Assembly (NCBI GenBank): GCA_936450465.1 | Contig: OW388302.1 | Location: 58,840,459 to 58,904,458, forward strand | Reading direction: 5' to 3' | Origin: Gibbula magus | Lineage: Eukaryota; Mollusca; Gastropoda; Trochida; Trochidae | DNA length: 64,000 nucleotides | Shown: one piece after another, positions 1 to 9,939 of the stretch | Layout: each line of letters begins with the position of its first letter | Numbering within the stretch: the first letter of the stretch is position 1 | Made by a program: the position numbers and the translations under genes | The notes under the pieces: model-generated | Told to the model about the DNA's origin: nothing | Databases searched by the model: none | What the model saw: only the letters and a program-made list of their open reading frames with translations

Positions 1-24
1 CTCTCTCTCTCTCTCTCTCTCTCT
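1..24. repeat. (CT)n microsatellite
   Basis: A pure CT dinucleotide run at the window edge, so its full length is unknown. Confidence 0.95.
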
Positions 25-99
25 CGCCCCATTATCGGGCTGTCGACACACGCAATAGAGGGGGACCTCGGACCCGCATTTCAAGGATGTCCTCTCCCT

Positions 100-241
100 C
101 CCCAAAGTATGAGTCACAGGGGTCATGACCTAAAACGTATCTTTTTCTTCTTTACAATGTATTTCTTGAGATTGCTTAGATCTTCAACATTAGATAATAA
201 ATCAACTGATGAGTTTCAGAGCCCATGGCTCTATTTTTATA
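100..241 (+). repeat. 3' end of an F1 (Helitron-like) repeat
   Basis: This matches the 3' end of the F1 element at 3098-4140: the text around GGGGTCATGACCTAA, then a T-rich stretch, then the palindrome AGAGCCCATGGCTCT followed by T5. The upstream part of the element is missing or lies in the unrelated GC-richer sequence at 25-100. Confidence 0.6.
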
Positions 242-745
242 AAATAAATGTCAATTATTTTATCTGTAGTCATGTCAGAATAATCAGATGAAGTGTACTA
301 AAAATTGTTGCAATACTCTTATGCTTGCATAACAATCTGATGAAACAGTTATTGAAAAGTCCATGCAATTACTGGAATTAATGTTTTCCTAGCTATTTTT
401 AAACATTTTACCACGGGCTGGTAGTGAGTGCCATTTTGATAACTTGTGACGACCAAGCTCCTAACATGGTACAAAAGTAAACAACTAAAATTATTAGGAG
501 GCTTCGTTTAACACAAACAAACACTGTCGTAGACTTTTATTATCTCCCCACTCGTTATAGATTGGATGACAAAGATGCCTCGATTTGCGTGTCAAACTCT
601 GATGTAGAGCTTTGATATTATCCATTCGTGACAAGTTTATGTTCAAATACACTAGTGTTTCCAAACAAGTGCGTACAGTACCAAATATATATTAATTCTT
701 CTGAGTTTTAGATAAAATGTCTGCGTATCTGTATCTTTATCTGTA
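242..745. other. Unassigned AT-rich sequence
   Basis: No convincing coding frame or recognisable repeat was seen here. Confidence 0.5.
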
Positions 746-999
746 GGGGGCGGGAAAGCGCAGTGGTAAGCGCGTTCGGCTTCGGATCAAGAGGTCCGGG
801 GTTCGAATCGTGCAATGCTACACTGAATGTCAGCATAGTACCACCCATGGTTCGCTAGTTCCAGCCGTTGCTCGCAGGTTTCACCGCAATGCATAGCCAC
901 ATGGCGTTGCGGGCTTTCTCCCTGCCATAATACTAGCAGCCGCGATATAAGTGAAATACTCTTGAAAGCCGCGTTAAACCCCAACTCACTCACTCACTC
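746..999 (+). mobile_element. tRNA-derived SINE, internally deleted (copy S1)
   Basis: The tRNA-like head has an A-box-like segment and the B box GGTTCGAATC. It ends with the family tail GCGTTAAACCCCAACTCAC and CTCA repeats. Compared with S3 (1848-2161), about 70 bases just after the B box are missing. S1 is followed directly by a second copy of the SINE 3' half. Confidence 0.9.
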
Positions 1000-1137
1000 G
1001 TTAGTTTCAGCCGATGCTCGCAGTTTTCACCGCAATACATAACCACATGGTGTTGCTGGCTTTCTCCCTGCCGTAATACAAGCAGCCGTGATATAAGTGA
1101 AATACTCTTGAAAGCGGCGTTAAACCACAACTCACCT
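1000..1137 (+). mobile_element. Tandem extra copy of the SINE 3' half
   Basis: This repeats only the 3' half of the SINE, from the CAGCCGATGCTCGCAG region to GGCGTTAAAC and a CTCA-type end. It sits head to tail after S1 with no tRNA head. This resembles the tail duplications seen in the LINE copies. Confidence 0.8.
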
Positions 1138-1361
1138 CACCTTTCAGAAGTAAACAGTGAGAGAGTAATACAGATTCGTACGTAGGGACTGGCAAACTCT
1201 AACGTTACAATTTCACAATGAGTAGTGGATTATGCCATACATTAAATAGTTATTGTCTACATGTAGATAACATAGGTGTCAACAACTTATATGTAGTTAA
1301 TTAAAATATGTTACTTCAAAGTATACTGCTTTATTCGTTTATATACTGTACCGCTGAAGTA

Positions 1362-1628
1362 GTCCGTGGTTCGAATCCCGCCAGGGGCACGGCAACTTTG
1401 ACTGCAGTAGAGAACTGTTCTACACGCAGTAAGGTTTGGGTGCAATGCTACACTGAATTTCAGAGTAGTACCAACCATGGTTCGCTAGTTCCAGCCGTTG
1501 CTTGCAGGTTTCACCGCATTGCATAGCCACATGGCGTTGCGGGCTTTCTCCCTGCCGTAATACTAGCAGCCGCGATATAAGTGAAATACTCTTGAAAGCG
1601 GCGTTAAACCCCAACTCAACTCACCTCG
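1362..1628 (+). mobile_element. 5'-truncated SINE with target-site duplication (S2)
   Basis: The copy starts inside the tRNA head, just before the B box GGTTCGAATCC, and runs to the (CTCA)-type tail. It is flanked by an 11-bp direct repeat CCGCTGAAGTA at 1351-1361 and 1629-1639. That repeat is the signature of target-primed reverse transcription. Confidence 0.9.
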
Positions 1629-1847
1629 CCGCTGAAGTAACCAATTCACAGGAATCTCTCTCATCAACAGCTGGCTTGATAAAACCCTGCTTTTTGTCAA
1701 GTCAGTGTCCTTCATGCCCTTCACAACCTGTTGTTGTGGCATCTACAATACATTTTTTACAATAACAAGATAAATGTTTTAAATCGTATTTGCAACTCCT
1801 GTTCCAAGTATATAGTGGATCTTGAAGGTTCCTTTCAAGGGACAAGG

Positions 1848-2161
1848 GGGGCGGGATGGCGCAGTGGTTAGCGCGTTCGGCTTCGGATCAAGAGGTCCGG
1901 GGTTCGAATCCCGCCAGGGGCACGGTAACTTTGTCTGCAGTAGAGAACTGTTCTACACGCAGTAAGGTTTGGGTGCAATGCTACACTGAATTTCAGCGTA
2001 GTACCACCCATCGTTCGCTAGTTTCCAGACGCTGCTCGCAGGTTTCACCGCAGTGCATAGCCACATGGCGTTGCGGGCTTTCTTCCTGCCATAATTCTAG
2101 CAGAAGCGATATAAGTGAAATACTCTTGAAAGCGGCGTTAAACCCCAACTCACTCACTCAC
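1848..2161 (+). mobile_element. Full-length tRNA-derived SINE (S3)
   Basis: This is the best reference copy. The A box is at 1857-1867 (TGGCGCAGTGG) and the B box at 1901-1911 (GGTTCGAATCC), which together form an internal RNA polymerase III promoter. A tRNA-unrelated body follows, then a stem GCCGC/GCGGC, GTTAAAC and (CTCA)n. The 9-bp repeat GGGACAAGG flanks it at 1839-1847 and 2162-2170. The head lacks a complete tRNA fold with acceptor closure, so this is not a tRNA gene. Confidence 0.95.
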
Positions 2162-2170
2162 GGGACAAGG

Positions 2171-2780
2171 TGCATATCTCGCAAGCATAATTTGTGACAT
2201 GTCATAGTCTTTTTGATTGTACAAAATATATGTGAGGGACATTATTTTCAGGTTTTGAGGAGGAAGGAAACAGTCCATCTCATGAAGTCGTATTCATGAT
2301 TTACTCTATTTAATTGCATTTCACGCAGCTCTTTTAAACAGAAACATAATATTAAAGAAAAAGAAAAAGTCTAAAGATGTTGTTGGACTCCTGGTCATTC
2401 CAATCGTCCTCTCACAAACTCTCTGAAGTTAATGTGGGGATCCGGGTATTGAATTAAATATAAGAGGGAATGAATCTGCAGTCTCCTCTTACAAGCTTCC
2501 CATATTGCCACAATATAAACATATGTGGGCTACGTGTATATTCTGGCGATTAAGGTCTCCCTCATTCACATTGTGGATTGTAAAAATATCAGACTGTTGC
2601 TACTTCCTGAAAAAATAAATCAGTGATTTAAACTGATCATAAACGAATGTCATCTGCGGTAAGAACAATAGTTGTTTAAGTTAGTGAATATGTAAAAGAA
2701 GAGATAGTGAACTTTCTTGTATGTGAAACAATATTTACTAGAAAAAGTCGCTGAACATTTTTAGCAGCTCCGACGGAGAT
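2171..2780. other. Unassigned sequence
   Basis: No recognised gene or repeat was found. The short open frames here have no family features. Confidence 0.4.
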
Positions 2781-2971
2781 GCTATCAGTCTTTGCGCAGT
2801 TTTCGTCGCCGCCGGTGCGTTTTGTATTGGCTATAACTTTTTTCCTAGAAGGTTTTGCGAACTCATGTACATTTGTTGACATGATCACATTCAAGGTCAA
2901 AGGTCAAGGTCACGAGTTCTCCTAAAATAATCCTTGTAAACACGATAACTTCAAATATTTGTGCTATCAGG
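2781..2971 (+). repeat. Dispersed repeat with AAGGTCAAGGTCACGAG motif
   Basis: The sequence matches 14095-14205, including the AAGGTCAAGGTCACGAG core and the GCTATYAGGTTCTT end. The LINE copy that follows begins at this match, so the LINE inserted into this older repeat. Confidence 0.6.
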
Positions 2972-3097
2972 TTCTTCCCCCGAGTATGTATACCCTGTCA
3001 GTGTCCTCTCACAATCAAACACATTCTATGTGAGTGTTGGGACACTGCACATATCAGGGAAACTTTTTATCCTTCTATTTCAATCAATCAAGTTTTT

Positions 3098-4140
3098 AGC
3101 TCATCAGGCCTGAAAGGCCCGATGGGCATATGGCATGGCCATCAGTCCATCCGTCCATCCGTAAATTTTTTGACTTTTTCGACTTCTTCTCCAGAACAAA
3201 TAATTCCAAAGAGCTGAAATTTTATTTGCTGACTCCTTGGCCAATAGGGATTCTAAATTGTAGATTTCGTGACCCCATGACCCCAAATGGGGTCACCGGG
3301 GTCACGTCCTTTAAAACTTATTTTCATCTTCTTCTCCAGTTCCAAAAGGTCTAGAGAGCTGAAAAGTTGTGTGCAGACTCCTTGGCCAATGGGGATTCTA
3401 AATTATAGATTTCGTGACCCCATGACCCCAAATGGGGTCACAGGGGTCACATCCTTAAAAACCTATTTTCATGTTCTTCTTCAGTTCCAAAAGGTTTAGA
3501 GAGCTGAAAAGTTGTGTGCAGACTCCTTGGCCAATGGGGATTCTAAATTGTAGATTTCGTGACCCCATGACCCCCAATGGGGTCACAGGGATCACATCCT
3601 TAAAAAACTATTTTCATCTTCTTCTTCAGTTCCAAAAGGTTTAGAGAGCTGAAAAGTTGTGTGCAGACTCCTTGGCCAATGGGGATTCTAAATTGTAGAT
3701 TTCGTGACCCCATGACCCCAAATGGGGTCACCGGGGTCACGTCCTTTAAAACTTATTTTCATCTTCTTCTCCAGTTCCAAAAGGTCTAGAGAGCTGAAAA
3801 GTTGTGTGCAGACTCCTTGGCCACTGGGGATTCTAAATTATAGATTTCGTGACCCCATGACCCAAAATGGGGTCACCGGAGTAACATCTTTTAAAACCTA
3901 TTTTCATCTTCTTCTCCAGTTCCAAAAGGTCTAGAGAGCTGAAAAGTTGTGTGCAGACTCCTTGGCCAATGGGGATTCTAAATTGTAGATTATGTGACCC
4001 CGTGACCCCAAATGGAGTCACAGTGGTCATGATCTAAGAACCTATCTTTTGCTTGTAAACAATAACTGAAATAACTTAAATATTCAACTTTAGATAGTAA
4101 ATCAATGAAATCCTGATGAGCTACAGAGCCCATGGCTCTA
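3098..4140 (+). mobile_element. F1 element: Helitron-like, non-autonomous, six 145-bp repeats
   Basis: The left end is AGCTCATCAGGCCTGAAAGG and carries the palindrome GGCCTGAAAGGCC, followed by a short (CCAT/CCGT)n tract. The core is six tandem units of about 145 bp, seen as repeats of the GATTTCGTGACCCCATGACC phrase near 3265, 3410, 3555, 3700, 3845 and 3990. The right end has CCTGATGAGCTA, the inverse of the left end, then the hairpin AGAGCCCATGGCTCT. It sits in a T5 tract of the LINE with no clear target duplication. This is the layout of HINE/DINE-type elements. Confidence 0.7.
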
Positions 4141-4233
4141 TTTTTACTCATTTCGGTGAGCATCGTGTTTTAGATTTTTTAAAGGCTATACACCTTATTG
4201 ACAAATTTTAACTTTTCATTATCAGCTTTTAAT

Positions 4234-4846
4234 CAACTTGTGATAATATGCTGATGTTTTTACGGCCTCCGTGCCGTGTTCTGTTTTTCAATTGCAATTT
4301 TCTTTTTTAAATTAGGCAAATAAATTAAATATCTCGCCGCTAATGGCTGCAATATTGCCGAAGCGGCGTTAAACAATAACTCACTCACTCACTCAACTTG
4401 TGATAATACGCTGATGTTTTTGCGGCCTCCGTGCCGTGTTCTGTTTTTCAATTGCAATTTTCTTTTTTAAATTAGGCAAATAAATTAAATATCTCGCCCC
4501 TAATGGCTGCAATACTGCCGAAGTGGCGTTAAACAATAACTCACTCACTCACTCAACTTGTGATCATACGCTGATGTTTTTACCGCCTCCATGCCGTGTT
4601 CTGTTTTTCAATTGCAATTTTCTTTTTTAAATTAGGCAAATAAATTAAATATCTCGCCGCTAATGGCTGCAATACTGCCGAAGCGGCGTTAAATAACTCA
4701 CTCACTCACTCAACTTGTGATAATACGCTGATGTTTTTGCGGCCTTTCATGCCATGTTCTGTTTTTCAATTGTAATTTAAATTAGGCAAATAAATTAAAT
4801 ATCTCGCCGCTAATGGCTGCAATACTGCCGAAGCGGCATAAACAAC
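4234..4846 (+). repeat. Four tandem copies of the LINE 3' tail
   Basis: Units begin at 4234, 4394, 4554 and 4711, giving periods of 160, 160 and 157 bp. Each contains the end of the LINE 3' UTR through the GCGGCGTTAAAC stem and CTCA repeats. The last unit ends without the CTCA tract. Confidence 0.92.
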
Positions 4847-4879
4847 AAGAAGACATAGTCATCAACATCCCCCGCCAGA

Positions 4880-5900
4880 CACAAGAAATGAGAACAAGGG
4901 CAATAATTCAAGAAGAAATAATTGTGCGGTGCTCATTTTCTTTCCATTAAGGTAACGATATCCTCAAGCCACACAACTGATTTGATGTTAAACAATGTCT
5001 GAGAAAAGCTATATCCTTGGATACTTGAAACAGAGTCGAAAAAGCGGAACAAGGGAATAACTCCGGAAAAAATAATCACATGCTTCTTTTTTTCAAATTC
5101 CGTCAAGGTATCGATGGCCTTAAAGTACACACTAAATTTGGTTATCCTATCTTAGAAAAGCTGTCCCCTTTGGTGATACCTTGAACAGAGTCCAAATGTA
5201 CAGAACAAGGGCAATAACTCCGCAAAGATTAATTGTGTGCTTCTCATTTTCGAACTCCATCAAGGTACTTATGCCCTCAAGCCATCCACCAAATTGGGTA
5301 ATCCTATCTTAAATAGTCTCTGAGAAAAGCTGTCCCCTTTAGAGATAGCATGAACCGAGTCAAAACATACGGAACAAGGGCAATAACTCCGACAAAAAAA
5401 ATCACACGGTTCTTATTTTCGAACTCCATCAAGGTAGTTATGTCCACGAGCCACACACCAAATTTGAAAACTCTATCCTAAACAGTTTCTGAGAAAAGCT
5501 GTCCCCTTTGGAGATACCATGAACAGAGTCCAAAAATACGGAACAAGGGCAATAACTCCGGAAAAAATAATCACACGGTTCTTATTTTCGAACTCCATCG
5601 AGGTTTTATGTCCACAAGCCACACACCAAATTTAGAAATCCTATCTTAAACAGTTTCTGAGAAAAGCTGTCCCCTTTGGAGATACCGTGAACAGAGTCCA
5701 AAAATACGGAACAAGGGCAATAACTCCGGAAAAAATAATCACATCGTTCTTATTTTCGAACTCCATCGAGGTATTTATGTCCACAAGCCACACACCAAAT
5801 TTGGTTGTCCTATCTTAAATAGTTTCTGAGAAAAAGTGTCCCCATTATAGCGGACGGACAGAAGCACGGACGTACCCACGAGGACCACTTGTGGGGATAA
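4880..5900 (+). repeat. 168-bp tandem repeat with a GGAC-rich head
   Basis: Units of about 168 bp are marked by GAACAAGGGCAATAACTCC near 4893, 5047, 5203, 5370, 5540 and 5708. The right side ends in GGACGGACAGAAGCACGGAC and a hairpin-like CCAC...GTGGGGATAATT. Read on the minus strand this is the head-(CCGT)n-tandem-repeat layout shared by F1, F2, F3 and F4. Confidence 0.85.
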
Positions 5901-6600
5901 TTGTTTGTGGGGTGCAAAACAGTACAGAAGTAACTTGTGTTGTGTCCGAAACAAGTTTGTGAGCTGCAGGTAACCAGTATGAATATCATTTATGAGTTGA
6001 ATATCCGTTTATGAATTGTGAGGTTTACATTCGGAATGTCTTTAAAGGTGTTACCATAAATAGATAGGTGACCATTATTTGTGGGACTTTTTCCGTAAGT
6101 TGTGCAACAATGCAAGACATCACGTTATGAAAGGTCATGCTAACATATCCACGATGTAAAGTTATTCCCAGGTCCAATGTCAAAATTATAAGAGTTTGCA
6201 AAAGTGAAGATCATCATTGTATCAAGATAAATTCACGTTCAAGTTCACTATCATTTGAGCATTTTATTTACTCAGGAAATGACCCCTACTGTTCAAAATG
6301 ACTAAGTTCAAACTGTTGCATGGAAACCACACAATCAATTAAGTTTAAACCCTTTAAACGCAGGCACATCTACCTCATATGGAGAGAATGTATGCCAAAT
6401 TTGGTTATTTTACTTGGTATGTAAGTATTTAAATATTACAGAATAAATATAAATATATATATACAAAACACAAACAACTTGAAATATTCATGTGTAATAG
6501 TTTTTATTTATTTCTTACATACTGTCCAATGGGTTCTTACAAAGTTTATTCACATACCAACGCCAGCATTGTATGAAGTGGTAGCATTGGGTTGATCCCT
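5901..6600. other. Unassigned AT-rich sequence
   Basis: No gene is visible. The TATATATATATA-like stretch near 6450 is a short simple repeat. Confidence 0.4.
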
Positions 6601-6610
6601 GAATAGTGTC

Positions 6611-7176
6611 CTAGGTGTTGAGACTTGATGATGCTGGTGTGGATGAAGTTTGTGGAGACTGCATATCAATATAGGAATCACGCTTGCTGCTAACCGAAGT
6701 ATTTGGTGTCGGGTGGGGTGCCAACGGTATCCTCGGTGATAGTTGAAGTTTGCGTGGTGGAAGTGCTGGGGGGCGTGACCTAAGTCTCTTCACTTCAGTT
6801 TCTAGTCTTTATAACCTTTCTTCAAAACAACAATGTTTTGGACATTCCACATAGCAATACAGTTTATCAATGTCCCTAGAAATGATCTGCATCCTGCAGT
6901 CAATTCTGTCAATGTTCTCATCAAAGACATGCAATTTTGACTTCTTACTGTGGCACTGTCCCATCCTGAGTGTATCACTGGTAGCCATTAATATTACCCA
7001 CAATTCCTTGAACCCACACATGTAGAACAAAGTCTCAACAGTATATCTGGGTTGCAACACACAACTGTGTTTATCATAACAAAACTAGAATAATTGGCTC
7101 TGCAGCTCAGATGGTCTATGATTAATACATAATCCAAGATATCCTCTCTATGAGGCAGTCTAAGTAAACCTAACAT
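6611..7176 (-). pseudogene. Broken coding remnant with a coiled-coil segment, family unknown
   Basis: Three open pieces on the minus strand follow one another: 7176-6994, 7060-6809 and 6793-6611. They appear to be one former coding region broken by a frameshift near 7050 and a TAA stop near 6805. The stop falls inside a leucine/arginine heptad-like stretch (EERL, then RLETEVKRLRSR). The C-terminal part is rich in Pro and Ser. I do not recognise the family. The reading rests on frame continuity alone and could be coincidence. Confidence 0.35.
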
Positions 7177-8559
7177 GATACTCCCTACGCTCGAACAGTA
7201 GAGTCTAGCCGGGTGTAGTTAGAGATTGCGTTCCTGCAATCAAATGTAGCGTATTAGCGGGGATATAATTAGATAATGTTGAAACATTCTCATTTGGAAT
7301 GAAATGAATTTGAAAATGTCATTCTGTGAAGGATCATATTCTCAAAAGGGGTGCTCTTTGGAAAGAATCCTTATGTTGATGTTTAACAAATCTTAGTCTA
7401 TGTCCATCAAGAATCATATTTACAAGGGTTGTCTAGCATTTAAGGGAGTATCAAGAGGGTGCAGAAACAAAATTTCAAGAGTTCACAGACGCTGAATCAT
7501 GCCATAAGCCCATCTGGCGCTACACTCCTGATTAGCTCAAAAAAATTTACAAATGAATTTTATGAAACACAAATCAACATGTTTTAAACACATCAAACTT
7601 TCTGGTCTTCTCAGCTAAAAGTGATAAAGATCATCAAAAACAATACATAAAATAAATGTATAAACCTGTGATATTGCCTTGCATACTTAACTTTGGTTAA
7701 AGTCACAATAGCATATTATAAACTCAAAAGGGGTTACAACATACAAAAGAAGAGTTCTCCATATCTGATGCACAATTCCTAATCTTATCAAACACATATT
7801 GTGAAAAACTTCAGAAAATATATACATGAACTTCAGATGAAATGTTCTAAATCAAATTGTGATAGATTGTTTGTAAAATGAATTATTATGGTTAACCCTT
7901 AACCTCAAAATAAAAAGAAATATTAGATTTATATCCGACATTAATGTGTATGAGAAAATCTGTATATGCTTTGATGTAAATCTAAATCTGATACAAAAAT
8001 ATGAAAAAAGAATGTCACAATGGTCAAACATGGAAGCAGTGTTTAGAAATCAATATAAGTGAATTATTACATTTTGCTTATACACTTTTACACTCATATG
8101 GCAATGACTGCACTCAAGATTGGTGACTAAAAGGAATATTGATCTTTCAATCTTGCCAGTGTACTTGTACAGTGTTAATGCCATATATGTAAATGTACAT
8201 GAATTATTTCCATTGTTTTGATTACCTTTTTCTTTTCTGACATATGCAACTATGAAACATAAGAAAATGTGACATGAATATTGGTATATTGTTCAGAAGA
8301 AAGTTTTGATATAGTCTTGCAAAAAAACAAATTATCAACCATCTAATAGAACATGACTGTAAACCATACAACTCATTAAGTTTTCAAAACTGACAAGATA
8401 ATATAAAAAAAAATTAAAATGGTACATTAACTTAAAGAGTTAAGGCACTGCATCATTTCGACAACATGAATAAACAATATGCTTTTGCTTTGCATGTAAA
8501 GTCAGTCATAATTTTTTGTTGCTTAATCTATCATTCTGAAAATCTTTTTTTTAAGAGTT
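7177..8559. other. Unassigned AT-rich sequence
   Basis: No gene, hairpin-ended repeat or tandem array was recognised. Confidence 0.4.
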
Positions 8560-8905
8560 GATTTTGAACGCAGGTGAAGATCTGTTCCTTTTCTTTTACT
8601 TTTCCTGATGCATTTCTCAACTTCTTTGACACTTGGGCGTCCTAACCTTTCAAAACATGATTTAAAATTTACGATGTGATGATGATCTTCGTGTCAAATG
8701 TGCCCTGGCTTTCTTTGTCTCATAATCCATCCTCTGAATGTTCAGACTCAAACTTCTCTGACTGGGACTTCAGATAAATCCTCCTCTGGATCCTGGTGAA
8801 CAAGGTCGTTCATCTAAATGTCTTGGGTCCGCTCAATTACATCACTCGTAGCTCTGTAATGGACCTTGTGAATGTCCAAGGTATGACCAAGTCCAGGACC
8901 TGAAA
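8560..8905 (-). pseudogene. Possible tyrosine-recombinase (Crypton-like) C-terminal remnant
   Basis: On the minus strand, after an acceptor-like TTTCAG near 8905, the sequence reads GLGHTLDIHKVHYRA. This resembles the GHxxxxHxxxY end of tyrosine-recombinase domains found in Crypton-type elements, with the last Tyr as the would-be nucleophile. Further down a piece reads RLGRPSVKEVEKCIRK. Several stops interrupt the frame, so it is dead. The family assignment rests on a short motif only. Confidence 0.28.
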
Positions 8906-9930
8906 CATTTTAAATGATTATAGCTATTTTTAAAGTGCCATTTGACGAGCCCTACTATAATATATGCCCTTAATTTTATAACACGTCACGATTTAACAAA
9001 GAATGTGAAAAAAAGGAGCAGATGCTTAGATACCAAGATAGCAAGGATAAAGTCGAACACAACAACCCATTAACAAAATGAAATTTGTTCAAGGGACACT
9101 TTCAGATTTCCATTAAATCTTATAGATTCAATATCCAGAATATTATATTAACAATATATTGTTTTACCACTATTAAAGGTGGCAATGTCCCCCGCCCCTA
9201 CTGATGAAAGACCCTGGCAGCTTTGTGTAAAAACCTCTTTTCAGTTTGAGTGCCTTATTCCAAAATTATGATAAGTGCCAACATTTATAGACATGTTCAT
9301 GTAAAGCGCATAAATTACTGCAACTGCTCTGAAATTCCAAGCCCCAGGTTTGCGCAATGATACTTTAGATAGTGTGCTAATATTGGTAAGTAAAAAACTG
9401 TGTGTATGTACGAGCCTGCGAATTACATTACATAGATATATACCAACAAGCAGTGACAAACACTGACCAACAATGCTTTAATCAAGGAACATACTCACAG
9501 ATATTTTTCAGAAATTTACCTGAGTGATAGTTGCTATGTATTTCCTCATTTGAGTACTTGTTATTATTCATAAAAACATATGTCCCTCCTCCCCCCTTCC
9601 CTATCTAGAAACATCAATACATTAATTTGTCTATTTCATGTTTGTTAGGTCATAGTTCATATTTTTCATCAGCTCCAAATAGCTGTATTTACTATGTCTG
9701 TTAACTGGCTCATAAAACCAAACTTAACAATTAGATACTATGGAGTTTCATTATACTAAATTTGTTGAAGATTAGTCATGTTTCAGAGTAATGAACCCAA
9801 CAAGTAAAAACGACCAAGTCAAATTGTTTCCATAAAAACACACAAAAAATAAATCAGACCCCAAAAAGAGAGGATTTGTATTAAATGTGGTGAAAATTTA
9901 TCAAATAGCTTCAAAATAAGGCTTTAGAAA
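8906..9930. other. Unassigned AT-rich sequence
   Basis: No convincing gene or repeat was seen. Confidence 0.4.
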
Positions 9931-9939
9931 CTGTGAATC

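Larger units (their letters stand above)
2972..4846 (+). mobile_element. 5'-truncated LINE copy split by an F1 element
   Basis: On the plus strand the first part (2972-3097) is the end of ORF2, with the CxxC...HxxC zinc-binding region (see 53592-54210 for the same segment). It is interrupted by F1 at 3098-4140, then resumes with the final ORF2 codons and the 3' UTR. The 3' UTR ends in a GCCGC/GCGGCG stem, GTTAAAC and CTCA repeats. The tail is present four times in tandem. Confidence 0.85.

Noticed and set aside
1857..1925. tRNA-like sequence with A and B boxes
   Set aside because: It belongs to a repeated SINE head with a tRNA-unrelated body and target duplications. There is no complete cloverleaf with a closing acceptor stem.
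3130..3934. Several 65-74 codon frames with repeated peptide phrases
   Set aside because: They are translations of the 145-bp F1 tandem units on both strands. No start context or domain supports coding.
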